From contig CAIXUG010000029.1 of assembly GCA_903922605.1 (NCBI GenBank), positions 1 through 45,685 on the forward strand: 45,685 nucleotides of DNA, in the 5' to 3' direction. The stretch comes from an uncultured Verrucomicrobiota bacterium. GTDB taxonomy: Bacteria; Verrucomicrobiota; Verrucomicrobiia; Limisphaerales; UBA9464. Positions 1 through 7,446 of the stretch are shown in pieces. Numbering within the stretch: position 1 is the first letter of the stretch; the number at the start of each line of letters is the position of its first letter. Position numbers and translations under genes: made by a program. The notes beneath the pieces were generated by a model, which saw only the letters and a program-made list of their open reading frames with translations, was not told the origin of the DNA and did no database searches.

Positions 1-341
1 CAAACTCCGTACTTGCCCCACCAAGAAACGCGGTCGCCTTTGATTTTCCGAATCTTCACAAATCCGGTACGCCCTTTGGCACGATATTTCACCCCTGCCA
101 CCAAGTCCATATGCTGGCATTTCCAGCCGCTTACTCTTTTTGTCAACAAACCGGATAGGCATGGTTTGCGCAAGATCTTCTCAGCTTCTGATTGGGTCGC
201 AGCCTTGAGTATAATCGGCGTCCATTTGTTCGCATTCTTTGTACGGCCACGACTTGCGAAAAGGTTGTGAGGAGGCTCTTTCTTTCCGTCTTCTTCCCGG
301 GCACAGCGTACTTCACCCGGACCCAGATAGAGCCTCGTCAC
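1..341 (-). CDS. Possible partial protein at the left edge, function unknown
   Basis: A minus-strand reading frame stays open from about position 341 to the window edge, so the C-terminus is missing. The stretch from about 240 to 1 reads like a genuine basic protein (NKWTPIILKAATQSEAEK, then GVKYRAKGRTGFVKIRK and WWGKYGV) and is visibly less GC-rich than its surroundings. The only ordinary start codon in frame is GTG at 341, inside a repeat arm, so the true start is uncertain and the gene may be a fragment interrupted by that repeat. I do not recognise the family. The plus-strand frame over the same bases (13-270) looks less protein-like. Lower base composition suggests transfer or a mobile-element remnant, but that is inference. 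Confidence 0.3.
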   Translation of the reverse strand, partial: MTRLYLGPGEVRCAREEDGKKEPPHNLFASRGRTKNANKWTPIILKAATQSEAEKILRKPCLSGLLTKRVSGWKCQHMDLVAGVKYRAKGRTGFVKIRKIKGDRVSWWGKYGV

Positions 342-354
342 CTCGGCTCCTACA
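255..354. repeat. Degenerate copy of the GTAG-AGCCGA-GTGA palindromic repeat
   Basis: The right arm at 331-354, read on the minus strand, is a clean 24-base unit (GTAGGAGCCGAGGTGACGAG then GCTC). The left arm at 255-278 is decayed and keeps only the inner half, GTGAGGAGGCTC. Related units occur at 9473-9545 and 42219-42316, so this is a dispersed intergenic family. Confidence 0.7.
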
Positions 355-496
355 ATTCCGACGCGTGGGAGACAGTCCGGTTGTCGCCTTTCATGGGTGG
401 CGGGATGCGTTCGCTGGGTCAGCGTTTCGCCGCCAGCGGTCCCGCCCAAAGCGGCAGAGGGCTGCCGGAGCATGAGAAAATGAAACCGAACCTTGA

Positions 497-551
497 CCAC
501 AGATTTCACGGAGGGCACGGATAGGAGGCTTTTCATCCGTGAAATCCGTGG
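497..551. repeat. Imperfect inverted repeat downstream of the FAD gene
   Basis: The arm CCACAGATTTCACGGA (497-512) pairs with ATCCGTGAAATCCGTGG (535-551), with one mismatch in the core and a loop of about 22 bases. It sits between the end of the FAD oxidoreductase and the possible edge gene, and it looks like a dispersed intergenic palindrome rather than a terminator, because no T-run follows on either strand. Confidence 0.6.
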
Positions 552-555
552 AAAA

Positions 556-581
556 CCAACCTTCCGCAAGCCGGAGGCTTG
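556..581 (-). terminator. Weak terminator-like hairpin after the FAD gene
   Basis: CAAGCC (567-572) and GGCTTG (576-581) form a 6-bp stem with a GGA loop, beginning 8 bases beyond the TAA stop of the minus-strand FAD oxidoreductase. On the minus strand it is followed by a G/T-rich stretch ending in TTTT, not a clean U-tract, so termination here is only possible. Confidence 0.35.
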
Positions 582-588
582 TCGGTGG

Positions 589-1623
589 TTAGCGGGTGTG
601 TTCGAAAAGACCCCGCCAAAGCATATCCGAGCGGGCGCCGAGAAACATCAGCACAGCCCGGGTGGGCGGATGGAACAGCGCCCGTTGCAACCAGGCGGCC
701 CAACGCAACCGGGAGGTGAAAGCGGCATCGCACGTCTGGGCAAGCTGCTGCCGCGCTGGCAACCAGTCCAGTTCGCCCCGGCTGAAACGCAGCAGCGGTG
801 GGATCGCCAGCTCCGCCGACTCGAAGGCCATGGACATGCCGTTGCCGGTCACCGGCGGGATCATCGAGAGGGAATCGCCCACGCACACCTCCGGCTGGCC
901 GAGGGCCTGCCGGGCTCGCAGGGAAATTCCCGCGATGGAGCAGAAGGAGGCTTCCTCGAAGCGGGCGTGGGCCAGGCGCGTGTGGAGCACCGAACCGGCG
1001 GAACCCCCGAGCCACTCACGCCAGCGCAGCGCCAGGTCGGGAATCGCAACCGCACTGCGGAAGAGGCCGCAGACGTTGGTTTCACCGCTTGGCAGCCGGC
1101 ACAGGCCGACGTAGCCGGCGGGCCCGAAGTGCATTTCCAGATCGGCGGTCAGGCGGATGTCGCGGGCATGAACTTTCAGGCCGAAGAGCCGCCAACCACC
1201 GGCTGCCGGTTCCACCCGCCGGCCACTGGCGCGCACGATCCCCTCGCCATACTCGCCCGCCCAACGTTCACCCGTTTGCAGATCCCCGCCAAGCCGCTGA
1301 AACTCCTGGGCGAGCCAATGGTCCAGCGTGAAACGCGAGACGCAGAGGGCGGCTTCGGGCAGCGGACGCGCCGCAACGGTTGCAGTCGGCGTGAAGAAGG
1401 CCGCGCTCGTCGCGGCGCAGGCTCCCAGCGTCTTCAGGCCGTCCAGCAAGCCGAGCCGGTGGAGCGAGCCCTGGCCGCGTCCGCTGATGAACTCGCCACA
1501 GACACGGTGTCGTGGATACTGTCCGGCCTCCCAGACGGTGACCGGCACGCCGCGCTGACGCAGGCCGATGCCGAGGGTCAACCCGGCCAGTCCGCCGCCC
1601 ACGATGGTGATGGGCCTAACCAT
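589..1623 (-). CDS. FAD-dependent oxidoreductase of the PKS cassette
   Basis: A 344-residue flavoprotein of the geranylgeranyl reductase/aromatic hydroxylase type. It has an N-terminal Rossmann dinucleotide fold (GGGLAG, residues 9-14), the family sequence RHRVCGEF at about residues 35-42, and the second FAD motif CVGDSLSMIPPVTGNG in the C-terminal half. The start at 1623 (MVRPITIVGGG) is chosen because the fold begins there; a longer frame to 1716 adds only low-complexity sequence inside the methyltransferase. ATG overlaps the methyltransferase stop by 8 bases, so the two are probably translationally coupled. By analogy with SrsC of the Streptomyces srs locus it may hydroxylate or oxidise a resorcinol-type PKS product, but reduction of a double bond is equally possible from sequence. 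Substrate is unknown. Confidence 0.88.
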   Translation of the reverse strand: MVRPITIVGGGLAGLTLGIGLRQRGVPVTVWEAGQYPRHRVCGEFISGRGQGSLHRLGLLDGLKTLGACAATSAAFFTPTATVAARPLPEAALCVSRFTLDHWLAQEFQRLGGDLQTGERWAGEYGEGIVRASGRRVEPAAGGWRLFGLKVHARDIRLTADLEMHFGPAGYVGLCRLPSGETNVCGLFRSAVAIPDLALRWREWLGGSAGSVLHTRLAHARFEEASFCSIAGISLRARQALGQPEVCVGDSLSMIPPVTGNGMSMAFESAELAIPPLLRFSRGELDWLPARQQLAQTCDAAFTSRLRWAAWLQRALFHPPTRAVLMFLGARSDMLWRGLFEHTR

Positions 1624-2320
1624 GTCGTTGCGCGGTGAAACACTGGCTGAAGAGGCCCGCCGGCAGGTCGCCCAGTTTCCAACCCGTGTTATCGGGCCAG
1701 AGCCGGGAAAGTTCACCGCTCACGAAGCCCGCACGCACGCTCACGACGGCGTCGTGCCGCGTGACCCGGTTGCACCCGATAAGCCCCAACAGCTGTGAGG
1801 CCGTCAGGGCAAGCGTGGCCCGGCGGGGCTCGCACGCGAGAAAAAGCGACGTGCGTGACGCAACCAGTCGGAGGAGGGCGCGGAGCCGGTCCTCGGCGAA
1901 ATGATGGAGGAACAGGTTGGTAAACATCACGTCCGCCGGTTGGGCTGGCACCTCAAACCAATCGAACACTTCCGACTCCGCGACCTGCACCGACCAATTG
2001 AGTGCGGCAAACGCGCGCGCGGTTTCGGGCGAAAGCAGGTTCTGACGGTCGATCAGCGTGAACTCGCCCGTGAAGCCGAAAGCCGACCAGCGGCGGGCCA
2101 GTTCCAGAGCCAGGCTCCCATCACCCGCACCCAGTTCGACCACGCGCAGAGGCCTGGGTGGAACCGGCTTTCCCGCAACGTGATGCTGGAACGCCTGCGA
2201 CAGGATGCCCGCGTGACCCATGATGAAATTGAGCCGGCGCAGATCGGCGCGTGAACCGGCCGCCTGCGGGTCGGCGGCCGGCAGTTCATCCAGCAGCTCC
2301 GGTTCGAGGCGTCGCTCCAT
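1616..2320 (-). CDS. Class I SAM-dependent methyltransferase
   Basis: A 234-residue methyltransferase. Motif I, VVELGAGDGSLALELA, lies at residues 60-75 and is preceded by a helical cap (NFIMGHAGILSQAF). Post-motif acidic residues follow, and motif IV-like TNLFLHHF marks the active-site strand. It starts 3 bases after the PKS stop, with a GGTGGAG ribosome site inside the last PKS codons, and its stop overlaps the FAD gene start. This spacing shows that the three genes act together. It would methylate the polyketide product or its hydroxylated form, probably on oxygen, but the sequence does not tell O- from C-methylation. In the Streptomyces srs locus the equivalent enzyme is of a different membrane family (ICMT-like), so this would be a functional replacement rather than an orthologue. 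Confidence 0.85.
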   Translation of the reverse strand: MERRLEPELLDELPAADPQAAGSRADLRRLNFIMGHAGILSQAFQHHVAGKPVPPRPLRVVELGAGDGSLALELARRWSAFGFTGEFTLIDRQNLLSPETARAFAALNWSVQVAESEVFDWFEVPAQPADVMFTNLFLHHFAEDRLRALLRLVASRTSLFLACEPRRATLALTASQLLGLIGCNRVTRHDAVVSVRAGFVSGELSRLWPDNTGWKLGDLPAGLFSQCFTAQRHG

Positions 2321-2323
2321 GGT

Positions 2324-3382
2324 TCACTCCACCTGCAAGAGTGCGCCATGGCAGCTGAATCCCGCCCCGAACGAGGAGAGCCACCACCAGCCGCCCGGCG
2401 CCTTCGCGGCGAGCGCCCGCTCCAGCACAAACAGCACGAAGGGGCTGCTGAGGTTGCCATAGTCGCGCAGCACACCGGCGCTCCAGGCCAGATCAGATTC
2501 GCCGAGTTCCAGCCGGGTTTGCAGGGCGGCGAGCACCTCGCGACCCCCCGCGTGGAGGATCCAGGCGGTGATCTCCGCCCGGCCCAGTCCGGCGCGTTCG
2601 AGCACCTCCTTGAGCAGGTCCGCCTCGTGCCGGGCCGCCAGCGCCGGCACTTCACGGGTGAGAATGTTCCGCAGCATCCCGCCGCGCTGCTCGAAACGGA
2701 GACCGTCCCGGTCCGCCGGGCTGTGGATGCTGCCGGTGGTCTTCCATTCCACACGGCGGGCATGGGCGGCCGGCTCGGCGGATAGCACGGCCGCGCCCGC
2801 ACCGTCACCAAAGAGGCACGCGCTGATCAGCACGCCGGGATCGTTGTCGAGGTAGAAGGCCGCGCTGCACACCTCGACACAGATGGACAGGACATGCTTC
2901 GCACGCTTCGCCGTCAGCAGGGCCTCGGCGGTGCGCCAGTTCGGCAGAGCCGCGCCACAACCCTGCCCCACCAGATCCAGCGCCACGACATCCGGCCGCA
3001 GTCCCAGCCGCTCGCCCACGTGGCTCGTGAGCCCCGGACAGAGGTACCCCGTGCAGGTGCTGATCAGCACCGCATCGATGTCGGCGGCGGTGAGGCGGGC
3101 GGCGGCCAGGGCGCGTTCGGCCGCCTGCGTGGCCAGGGCCGGAGCGTGCAAGGCAAACCGCGCGTGCAAGGCGTCGGGGGTCAGCACAAACGCCTCGTCC
3201 CAGTCCTTCACGGCCGCATAACGGGTGGCGATGCCGTTCTGTCCGGTGAGCACCTTGCGCAACAGTGCCCGCGCCCGGCTGTCGAGCTGGGAGAACTGCG
3301 GGGCGCCTTGAAACGCCTCCCAGCATTCCGCCTGCGTGATGCGGCGGGGCGGAACGGCGGTCCCAAGTCCGGTCAGGAACAT
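2324..3382 (-). CDS. Type III polyketide synthase (chalcone/stilbene synthase family)
   Basis: A 352-residue thiolase-fold enzyme that extends a CoA or ACP-bound starter with malonyl-CoA and cyclises the chain. The full catalytic triad is visible: Cys142 in LVGQGCGAALP, His277 in AWILHAGG and Asn310 in GNLSSPFVLFVLE. The C-terminal FGAGF loop near residues 338-342 and the total length are typical of the family and set it apart from FabH (about 320 residues). It is the first gene of the PKS-methyltransferase-FAD cassette. With no aromatic-acid CoA ligase nearby, a fatty acyl starter giving an alkylresorcinol or alkylpyrone is the most likely product (inference). No acyl carrier protein is seen next to it. 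Confidence 0.92.
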   Translation of the reverse strand: MFLTGLGTAVPPRRITQAECWEAFQGAPQFSQLDSRARALLRKVLTGQNGIATRYAAVKDWDEAFVLTPDALHARFALHAPALATQAAERALAAARLTAADIDAVLISTCTGYLCPGLTSHVGERLGLRPDVVALDLVGQGCGAALPNWRTAEALLTAKRAKHVLSICVEVCSAAFYLDNDPGVLISACLFGDGAGAAVLSAEPAAHARRVEWKTTGSIHSPADRDGLRFEQRGGMLRNILTREVPALAARHEADLLKEVLERAGLGRAEITAWILHAGGREVLAALQTRLELGESDLAWSAGVLRDYGNLSSPFVLFVLERALAAKAPGGWWWLSSFGAGFSCHGALLQVE

Positions 3383-3453
3383 GGGCTACCCTAGCACAGG
3401 GGCGGCCGAAGGTCAGCCCGGTTTGGCTCCGGTGTTTCCCGACCGGGGAATCG

Positions 3454-4314
3454 TCAAAGCAGCCGGCCAAAGTTGGTGGCCAGCCACGCGATCAGCAGCG
3501 CCACGCCCACGCCGGCCAGCAGCAGCAGCGCGAGGCTGCCCCACCAGCTCAGCGGCATCCGCAGCGGCGAGCCGCCAGGACCGGCCTCCTTGCGCACATA
3601 CGCCCGCCCGGCGATGAGCAGCGTGGCGGCGGCGACCAGCAGCAGGCAGGAGACGATGAGGCGGCCATTGAGGCGGTCCCAGAACGCCTCCTCGGCCATC
3701 GCCGCCCCGCGCAGCGTGGCCAGCGCACCGAGCGTGCCCCAGACCCAGGCGGTGAACGCCACCGTGCGACCCGTGGCCAGTGAGGCCACCGAGAAGCTCA
3801 GGGCGAACACGGCGAACGGGAAGGCGAACACCAGCCCGTAGAGCAGCTCCGGCTGCCGCAGCTCAAAGCCGGTCAGGCCGCTGTCGAGAAACACCCGCAC
3901 CAGGATGTCGGCCAGGTTGGCGTTCAGCGCGAAGACGTTGGCCACGGTCAGCAGCAGCAGCCCGCCGCCGCCCACCGCCAGGCGCGCGGCGAAACGCCGG
4001 CCTCGCGGAACAGGCAGCGCGAAGGTGAACTCCTCGCAGCCGGCCACGACATCCGCGCCGCCAAACGACGGTCCCGCGACGAGGGCGTAGGCGGCACCCA
4101 GCATGAGAATCCAGAGCGGATGCACCACCAGCGGCAGCAGCCACACGGCGGCAATCCAGGCGAGGATGAAAAACAGCAGCAGCCGGGCGTGGGCGAACCA
4201 TTCGCTCCAGAGCAGCCCGCGCCAGACCCGCCAGCCGGACCACCCGCGCTGCGCCGGCATTTCCGGTGGGGCGTCAGCCACGAGGTTCAGGACGGAATCG
4301 GTCGGACAGGGCAT
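3454..4314 (-). CDS. ABC-2-like integral membrane protein
   Basis: A 286-residue protein with about six hydrophobic segments beginning at residue 44 (LLLFFILAWIAAVWLLPLVV). The sequence EFTFALPVPRGRRFAAR after the second segment resembles the cytoplasmic loop of ABC-2-type permeases, where the phrase 'LP[VL]SR' is common. No ATPase subunit is encoded nearby, so export function is unproven. The start at 4314 is 15 bases after the pseudopilin stop, and 71 bases separate it from the PKS gene downstream. It could therefore be the last gene of the sigma-factor series or part of the PKS operon, for example exporting the product. I regard the family call as tentative. Confidence 0.7.
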   Translation of the reverse strand: MPCPTDSVLNLVADAPPEMPAQRGWSGWRVWRGLLWSEWFAHARLLLFFILAWIAAVWLLPLVVHPLWILMLGAAYALVAGPSFGGADVVAGCEEFTFALPVPRGRRFAARLAVGGGGLLLLTVANVFALNANLADILVRVFLDSGLTGFELRQPELLYGLVFAFPFAVFALSFSVASLATGRTVAFTAWVWGTLGALATLRGAAMAEEAFWDRLNGRLIVSCLLLVAAATLLIAGRAYVRKEAGPGGSPLRMPLSWWGSLALLLLAGVGVALLIAWLATNFGRLL

Positions 4315-4329
4315 GCGCGCGACACCGGT

Positions 4330-5088
4330 TTAGGGATTGGCCGGCGGGTTGTCCGTATAAAAGTCCCACGGATAACCCATTGGTTTCGGTGGCGAGGTGG
4401 TCTGCGGCTGGGGCGTGCTGCGGAAGATTTTCCGCGTCACCACGGCACCGTCGCGCTGCGCCCGGAAAGTCCGGCCCTCATAGTCGGAAAAGGGCCGGTG
4501 GTCGATGGAGTTATGGTCAGTGGCGGTCCGCACCCCGTGAAGCTGGCAGACGGCGATGCCGGACTGGTTGCCCTGCGCGATGAGCTTCTGCCAGACCGTC
4601 TTGGCCCAGCCGAGCGGATGCAGATAGGAGAACTGCACGCTCTCCTGCTTGTCGGCGATCTCCGCCTGCCAGGAGCCCGCCTCCGGATCCCCGAGATTGC
4701 CCTCGTTGTCCGGCTCCTGCGAGGCGTTGGCCAGGTTGCCCCAGGCCTGGTTGGTCTGTCCCTTGGAGTTGCGCGTCAGGTTGACGGCGGGATCGGAGGG
4801 GCAGAGCAGCGTCCTGCCCGTGCCGAGCAGCGCCGGCCGCTGGGTGAGCCGGGTCATGGACCGGGGCCGGCGGCCGGCGTCCTGGGTGTAGATCTCCACC
4901 GCGAGCGCGATCTGGTGGAGGTTGCCGAGGCAGGTGGCCTGCTGGGCGCGGATCCGGGCGTTGGCGAGCGTGGAGGCCAGCAGCGTGGCCAGCACGCCGA
5001 GGATGGCGATGACCGTCAGCAGCTCGATGAGCGTGAAGGCGCAGCACGGGTTCCAGGAGGGGCAACGATGGTGGTGGCGCAGCTTCAC
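4330..5088 (-). CDS. Pseudopilin-like protein with prepilin cleavage/methylation motif
   Basis: A 252-residue protein with a type IV prepilin N-terminus. A basic, His-rich leader ends at CCA, followed by FTLIELLTVIAILGVLATLL; the prepilin peptidase should cut before the Phe, and Glu at mature position 5 is present. The globular part has CPSD and many Asn/Gln but lacks the HXXDG C-terminal motif often seen in planctomycete and verrucomicrobial relatives. I chose GTG at 5088 because it overlaps the upstream stop as GTGA and gives a normal short leader; the longer frame to 5181 lies inside the propeller gene. It is probably exported and assembled or anchored through a type II secretion or type IV pilus system whose genes are not in this window. 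Confidence 0.85.
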   Translation of the reverse strand: MKLRHHHRCPSWNPCCAFTLIELLTVIAILGVLATLLASTLANARIRAQQATCLGNLHQIALAVEIYTQDAGRRPRSMTRLTQRPALLGTGRTLLCPSDPAVNLTRNSKGQTNQAWGNLANASQEPDNEGNLGDPEAGSWQAEIADKQESVQFSYLHPLGWAKTVWQKLIAQGNQSGIAVCQLHGVRTATDHNSIDHRPFSDYEGRTFRAQRDGAVVTRKIFRSTPQPQTTSPPKPMGYPWDFYTDNPPANP

Positions 5089-7322
5089 GGATGGATCGGG
5101 ACATGCTCCAGGCCTTGGCCGGCACGGGGCAGCCACAGCCCGGTCGTTGGCGAGGCGTCGGCGTGGCTCCAGTCGAGCCACAGCGGGGCCGGGCGATCGC
5201 CCGAACCGAGGGGGTGCAACGCGGCCGAATCAGTGGCGTCGTAGAATTGGAAGGCATCGCCGGCGGGCACGACCAGCAGGTCCCCAAACACCTGCAGATC
5301 CTCGGCGGGCGCGGCGAGCGGCAGCGTGGCGTAACGCTCAAAGGTTCCGGCCGTGCTCACCGCCCAGGTTTCCAGCGCGGGCACGTCGTTCGTGTTGGCT
5401 CCGGGCACGCCGAGCAGCACGCCGCCATCCGCTCTCACGAGCAGGGGCTGCGGCCACTGGTTGGAACGGCGCAACGAGGCGACCAGGCTGGCCTGCACGC
5501 CGTCGTAGGCGAGCGCGTGCAGATACGGCGTGGAGTCGTCTGCATTGGTCGGGTTCTGCCCGGCAGCGTAAACGAGCTGGCCGCCATGCGAGAGACCCTG
5601 GAGCAGGCCGGGGAACTCCACGGGCACCCGCACCACGGGGTTCGTGGCGTCGGCGAAATCCAGCACATCGAGGAAATGCCGCGTCTCCCAGGCGTTCGGC
5701 AGCCAGTAGTTGAGGAACAGGATGGTGCCACCACCGTTGCCGATGGGCGCCCCCTGGCCGGCCGCCGGGGTGTACGTCGTCACGTCATGGCTGACGTAGA
5801 GCTTGCCGTCCGCCGCGAACGTGTCGCTGTAGCTGCTCCAGCCACTGTCACCGAGCTGTGTGGCCGAGACCAGCCGCAGGGTCGCCGCATCCGTCACGTC
5901 GAAGGCGAGGAACAGGCGGTTTTGGGTGCCCCACCAGGTCAACGAGCTCCCGAAGAGCGGGGTCAACAGGGGCGTCACGGAGGTGGTAAAGCTGGTGGTG
6001 CTGTTAATGAAGATGGCCCCGCCGTTCAGGGTGAAACCCGGAAAACTCAGGATCGGCCCGCGATAAACGGGCCCGCTGCCGTCGGCGCGCTCGGTCCAAA
6101 CCACCACCCCATCCTGCGGCCAGCGCGCCACGAGCGGCGCACCATAATAATTGGTCGGGTTGTCCAGCGTGGTCTGGCCGGTGACGGCGAGCGTGTTGGT
6201 CCCGGCTTCGATGACGCTCAGCCGCAACAGGCCCGGCACGCGGACCGAGGTCCAGTTGGTGGCGGTCACCCAATTTGTCACCAGCAGCGGCGGCTGCGGA
6301 ATCTCGTGGATCTGCACAACCTCGTTGGTGACCAGAAGCGGCGGCTGCGGCGTGAAAATCTTCCGCTCAAAGATGTTGGTTTGCGGCGGCTGCGGAATGG
6401 GGTTCCCGGGGATCGGCGGGAACACGATGATGTTGGTGACCGTCACATAGCTGACCAGCGGGGGCTGCGGAACGGTCTCGACCACGGTGTTGGTCACAGT
6501 TTGCTCCAGCGGCGGCTGCGGCACCTTGCGGATGATCTGGTTGGTGACCGCGACCGGGTCGTTGCGCCAGGAATCCGCGCGCGACTGGATCAGGTAGAGG
6601 CGGCCCCCGTGGAGATCGGCCCCGACCACCGGAGCGGCTTCCAGCGACAGGCTGGCCAGCGAGGTTTCGGGGTCGGCGGTGCTGGTGAGCGTGAGCTGGG
6701 GCGGCTGGGCACCATCGTCACTGAGTTGTAGCAGATTGTCGCCGCTCACAAACACCCAGTCCACCGATGACGTTGCTTCTGTTGGGGCACCCTCCGACCA
6801 GGCGTTGAGAACCAGTTGGCCTGGCGCGGTCAGGTTTCCCAAGACCATCGTGGCGACGCCTGTACTGCTGCTGGCAAATGTTTGCGGCGCAATCGCCGCG
6901 CTGCCGCCGCTGTCCGCCTGCTTCGTCGGCGCAAAAGTCTTCACACCGGCGAAGAAAGATGCCGGCAAGCCCAGCTCGCTCTCGCTCTCGTCATGTACGC
7001 GGAACATTTCCGTGGCGGCATTGTCATCGCCCAACGGCAGCGTGAACGTGAGTTCACCGCTCGTGCCATCGCTCCATTGCACCGCGCGCGGCGTCCAGGT
7101 GCCACTTTGCGCCCGGGGCCGGCCTTCGAGCGTCACGCGCCGGTCGCCCGGAGGGACGTGCACGCTCACGACCAGATCCTGGCCCGCGGCCCGGATGCCC
7201 GTGACCGCCGTCGGGGCGGGTGCGACCACCGCCGCGCTGGCGATCGACACCTCCGCACCGCAGACCGGCGAGGCCGCCGTGAGCAGCGCGGCGAGCAGGG
7301 TGATGGAGGGCAACGGTTTCAT
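5085..7322 (-). CDS. Secreted beta-propeller-type protein with proline-rich repeats
   Basis: A 745-residue exported protein. The start at 7322 (MKPLPSITLLAALLTAASPV) gives a clean signal peptide cut after CGA; the longer frame to 7412 adds a poor leader. An N-terminal all-beta region is followed at about residues 260-350 by repeats built on PQPPL plus VTN. The C-terminal half (LFLAFDVTDAATLRLVSATQ, then DSGWSSYSDTFAADGKLYVS and similar blades) resembles the secreted C-terminal beta-propeller domain family. It lies 125 bases downstream of the anti-sigma gene and overlaps the pseudopilin start. It has no visible sortase, PEP-CTERM or lipobox signal. Function is unknown. The context suggests a surface component controlled by the neighbouring sigma factor. 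Confidence 0.8.
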   Translation of the reverse strand: MKPLPSITLLAALLTAASPVCGAEVSIASAAVVAPAPTAVTGIRAAGQDLVVSVHVPPGDRRVTLEGRPRAQSGTWTPRAVQWSDGTSGELTFTLPLGDDNAATEMFRVHDESESELGLPASFFAGVKTFAPTKQADSGGSAAIAPQTFASSSTGVATMVLGNLTAPGQLVLNAWSEGAPTEATSSVDWVFVSGDNLLQLSDDGAQPPQLTLTSTADPETSLASLSLEAAPVVGADLHGGRLYLIQSRADSWRNDPVAVTNQIIRKVPQPPLEQTVTNTVVETVPQPPLVSYVTVTNIIVFPPIPGNPIPQPPQTNIFERKIFTPQPPLLVTNEVVQIHEIPQPPLLVTNWVTATNWTSVRVPGLLRLSVIEAGTNTLAVTGQTTLDNPTNYYGAPLVARWPQDGVVVWTERADGSGPVYRGPILSFPGFTLNGGAIFINSTTSFTTSVTPLLTPLFGSSLTWWGTQNRLFLAFDVTDAATLRLVSATQLGDSGWSSYSDTFAADGKLYVSHDVTTYTPAAGQGAPIGNGGGTILFLNYWLPNAWETRHFLDVLDFADATNPVVRVPVEFPGLLQGLSHGGQLVYAAGQNPTNADDSTPYLHALAYDGVQASLVASLRRSNQWPQPLLVRADGGVLLGVPGANTNDVPALETWAVSTAGTFERYATLPLAAPAEDLQVFGDLLVVPAGDAFQFYDATDSAALHPLGSGDRPAPLWLDWSHADASPTTGLWLPRAGQGLEHVPIHP

Positions 7323-7446
7323 GAGCCGGACAGTGTGCCCACAAGTGTATGGCGCAGACCATACGGATGCAAGCCAACAGCGGGACGAACTGGCAGGATG
7401 GTTCATAAGCAATGTGAGAGGTGAATGCGGTGAAAGGAAATTGGGC

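Noticed and set aside
13-270. Plus-strand frame at the left edge
   Set aside because: Less protein-like than the minus-strand frame over the same bases, with no ribosome site.
493-1638. Plus-strand frame of 381 codons opposite the FAD gene
   Set aside because: Low-complexity Arg/Gly/Ala/Gln translation; the minus strand has both FAD motifs.
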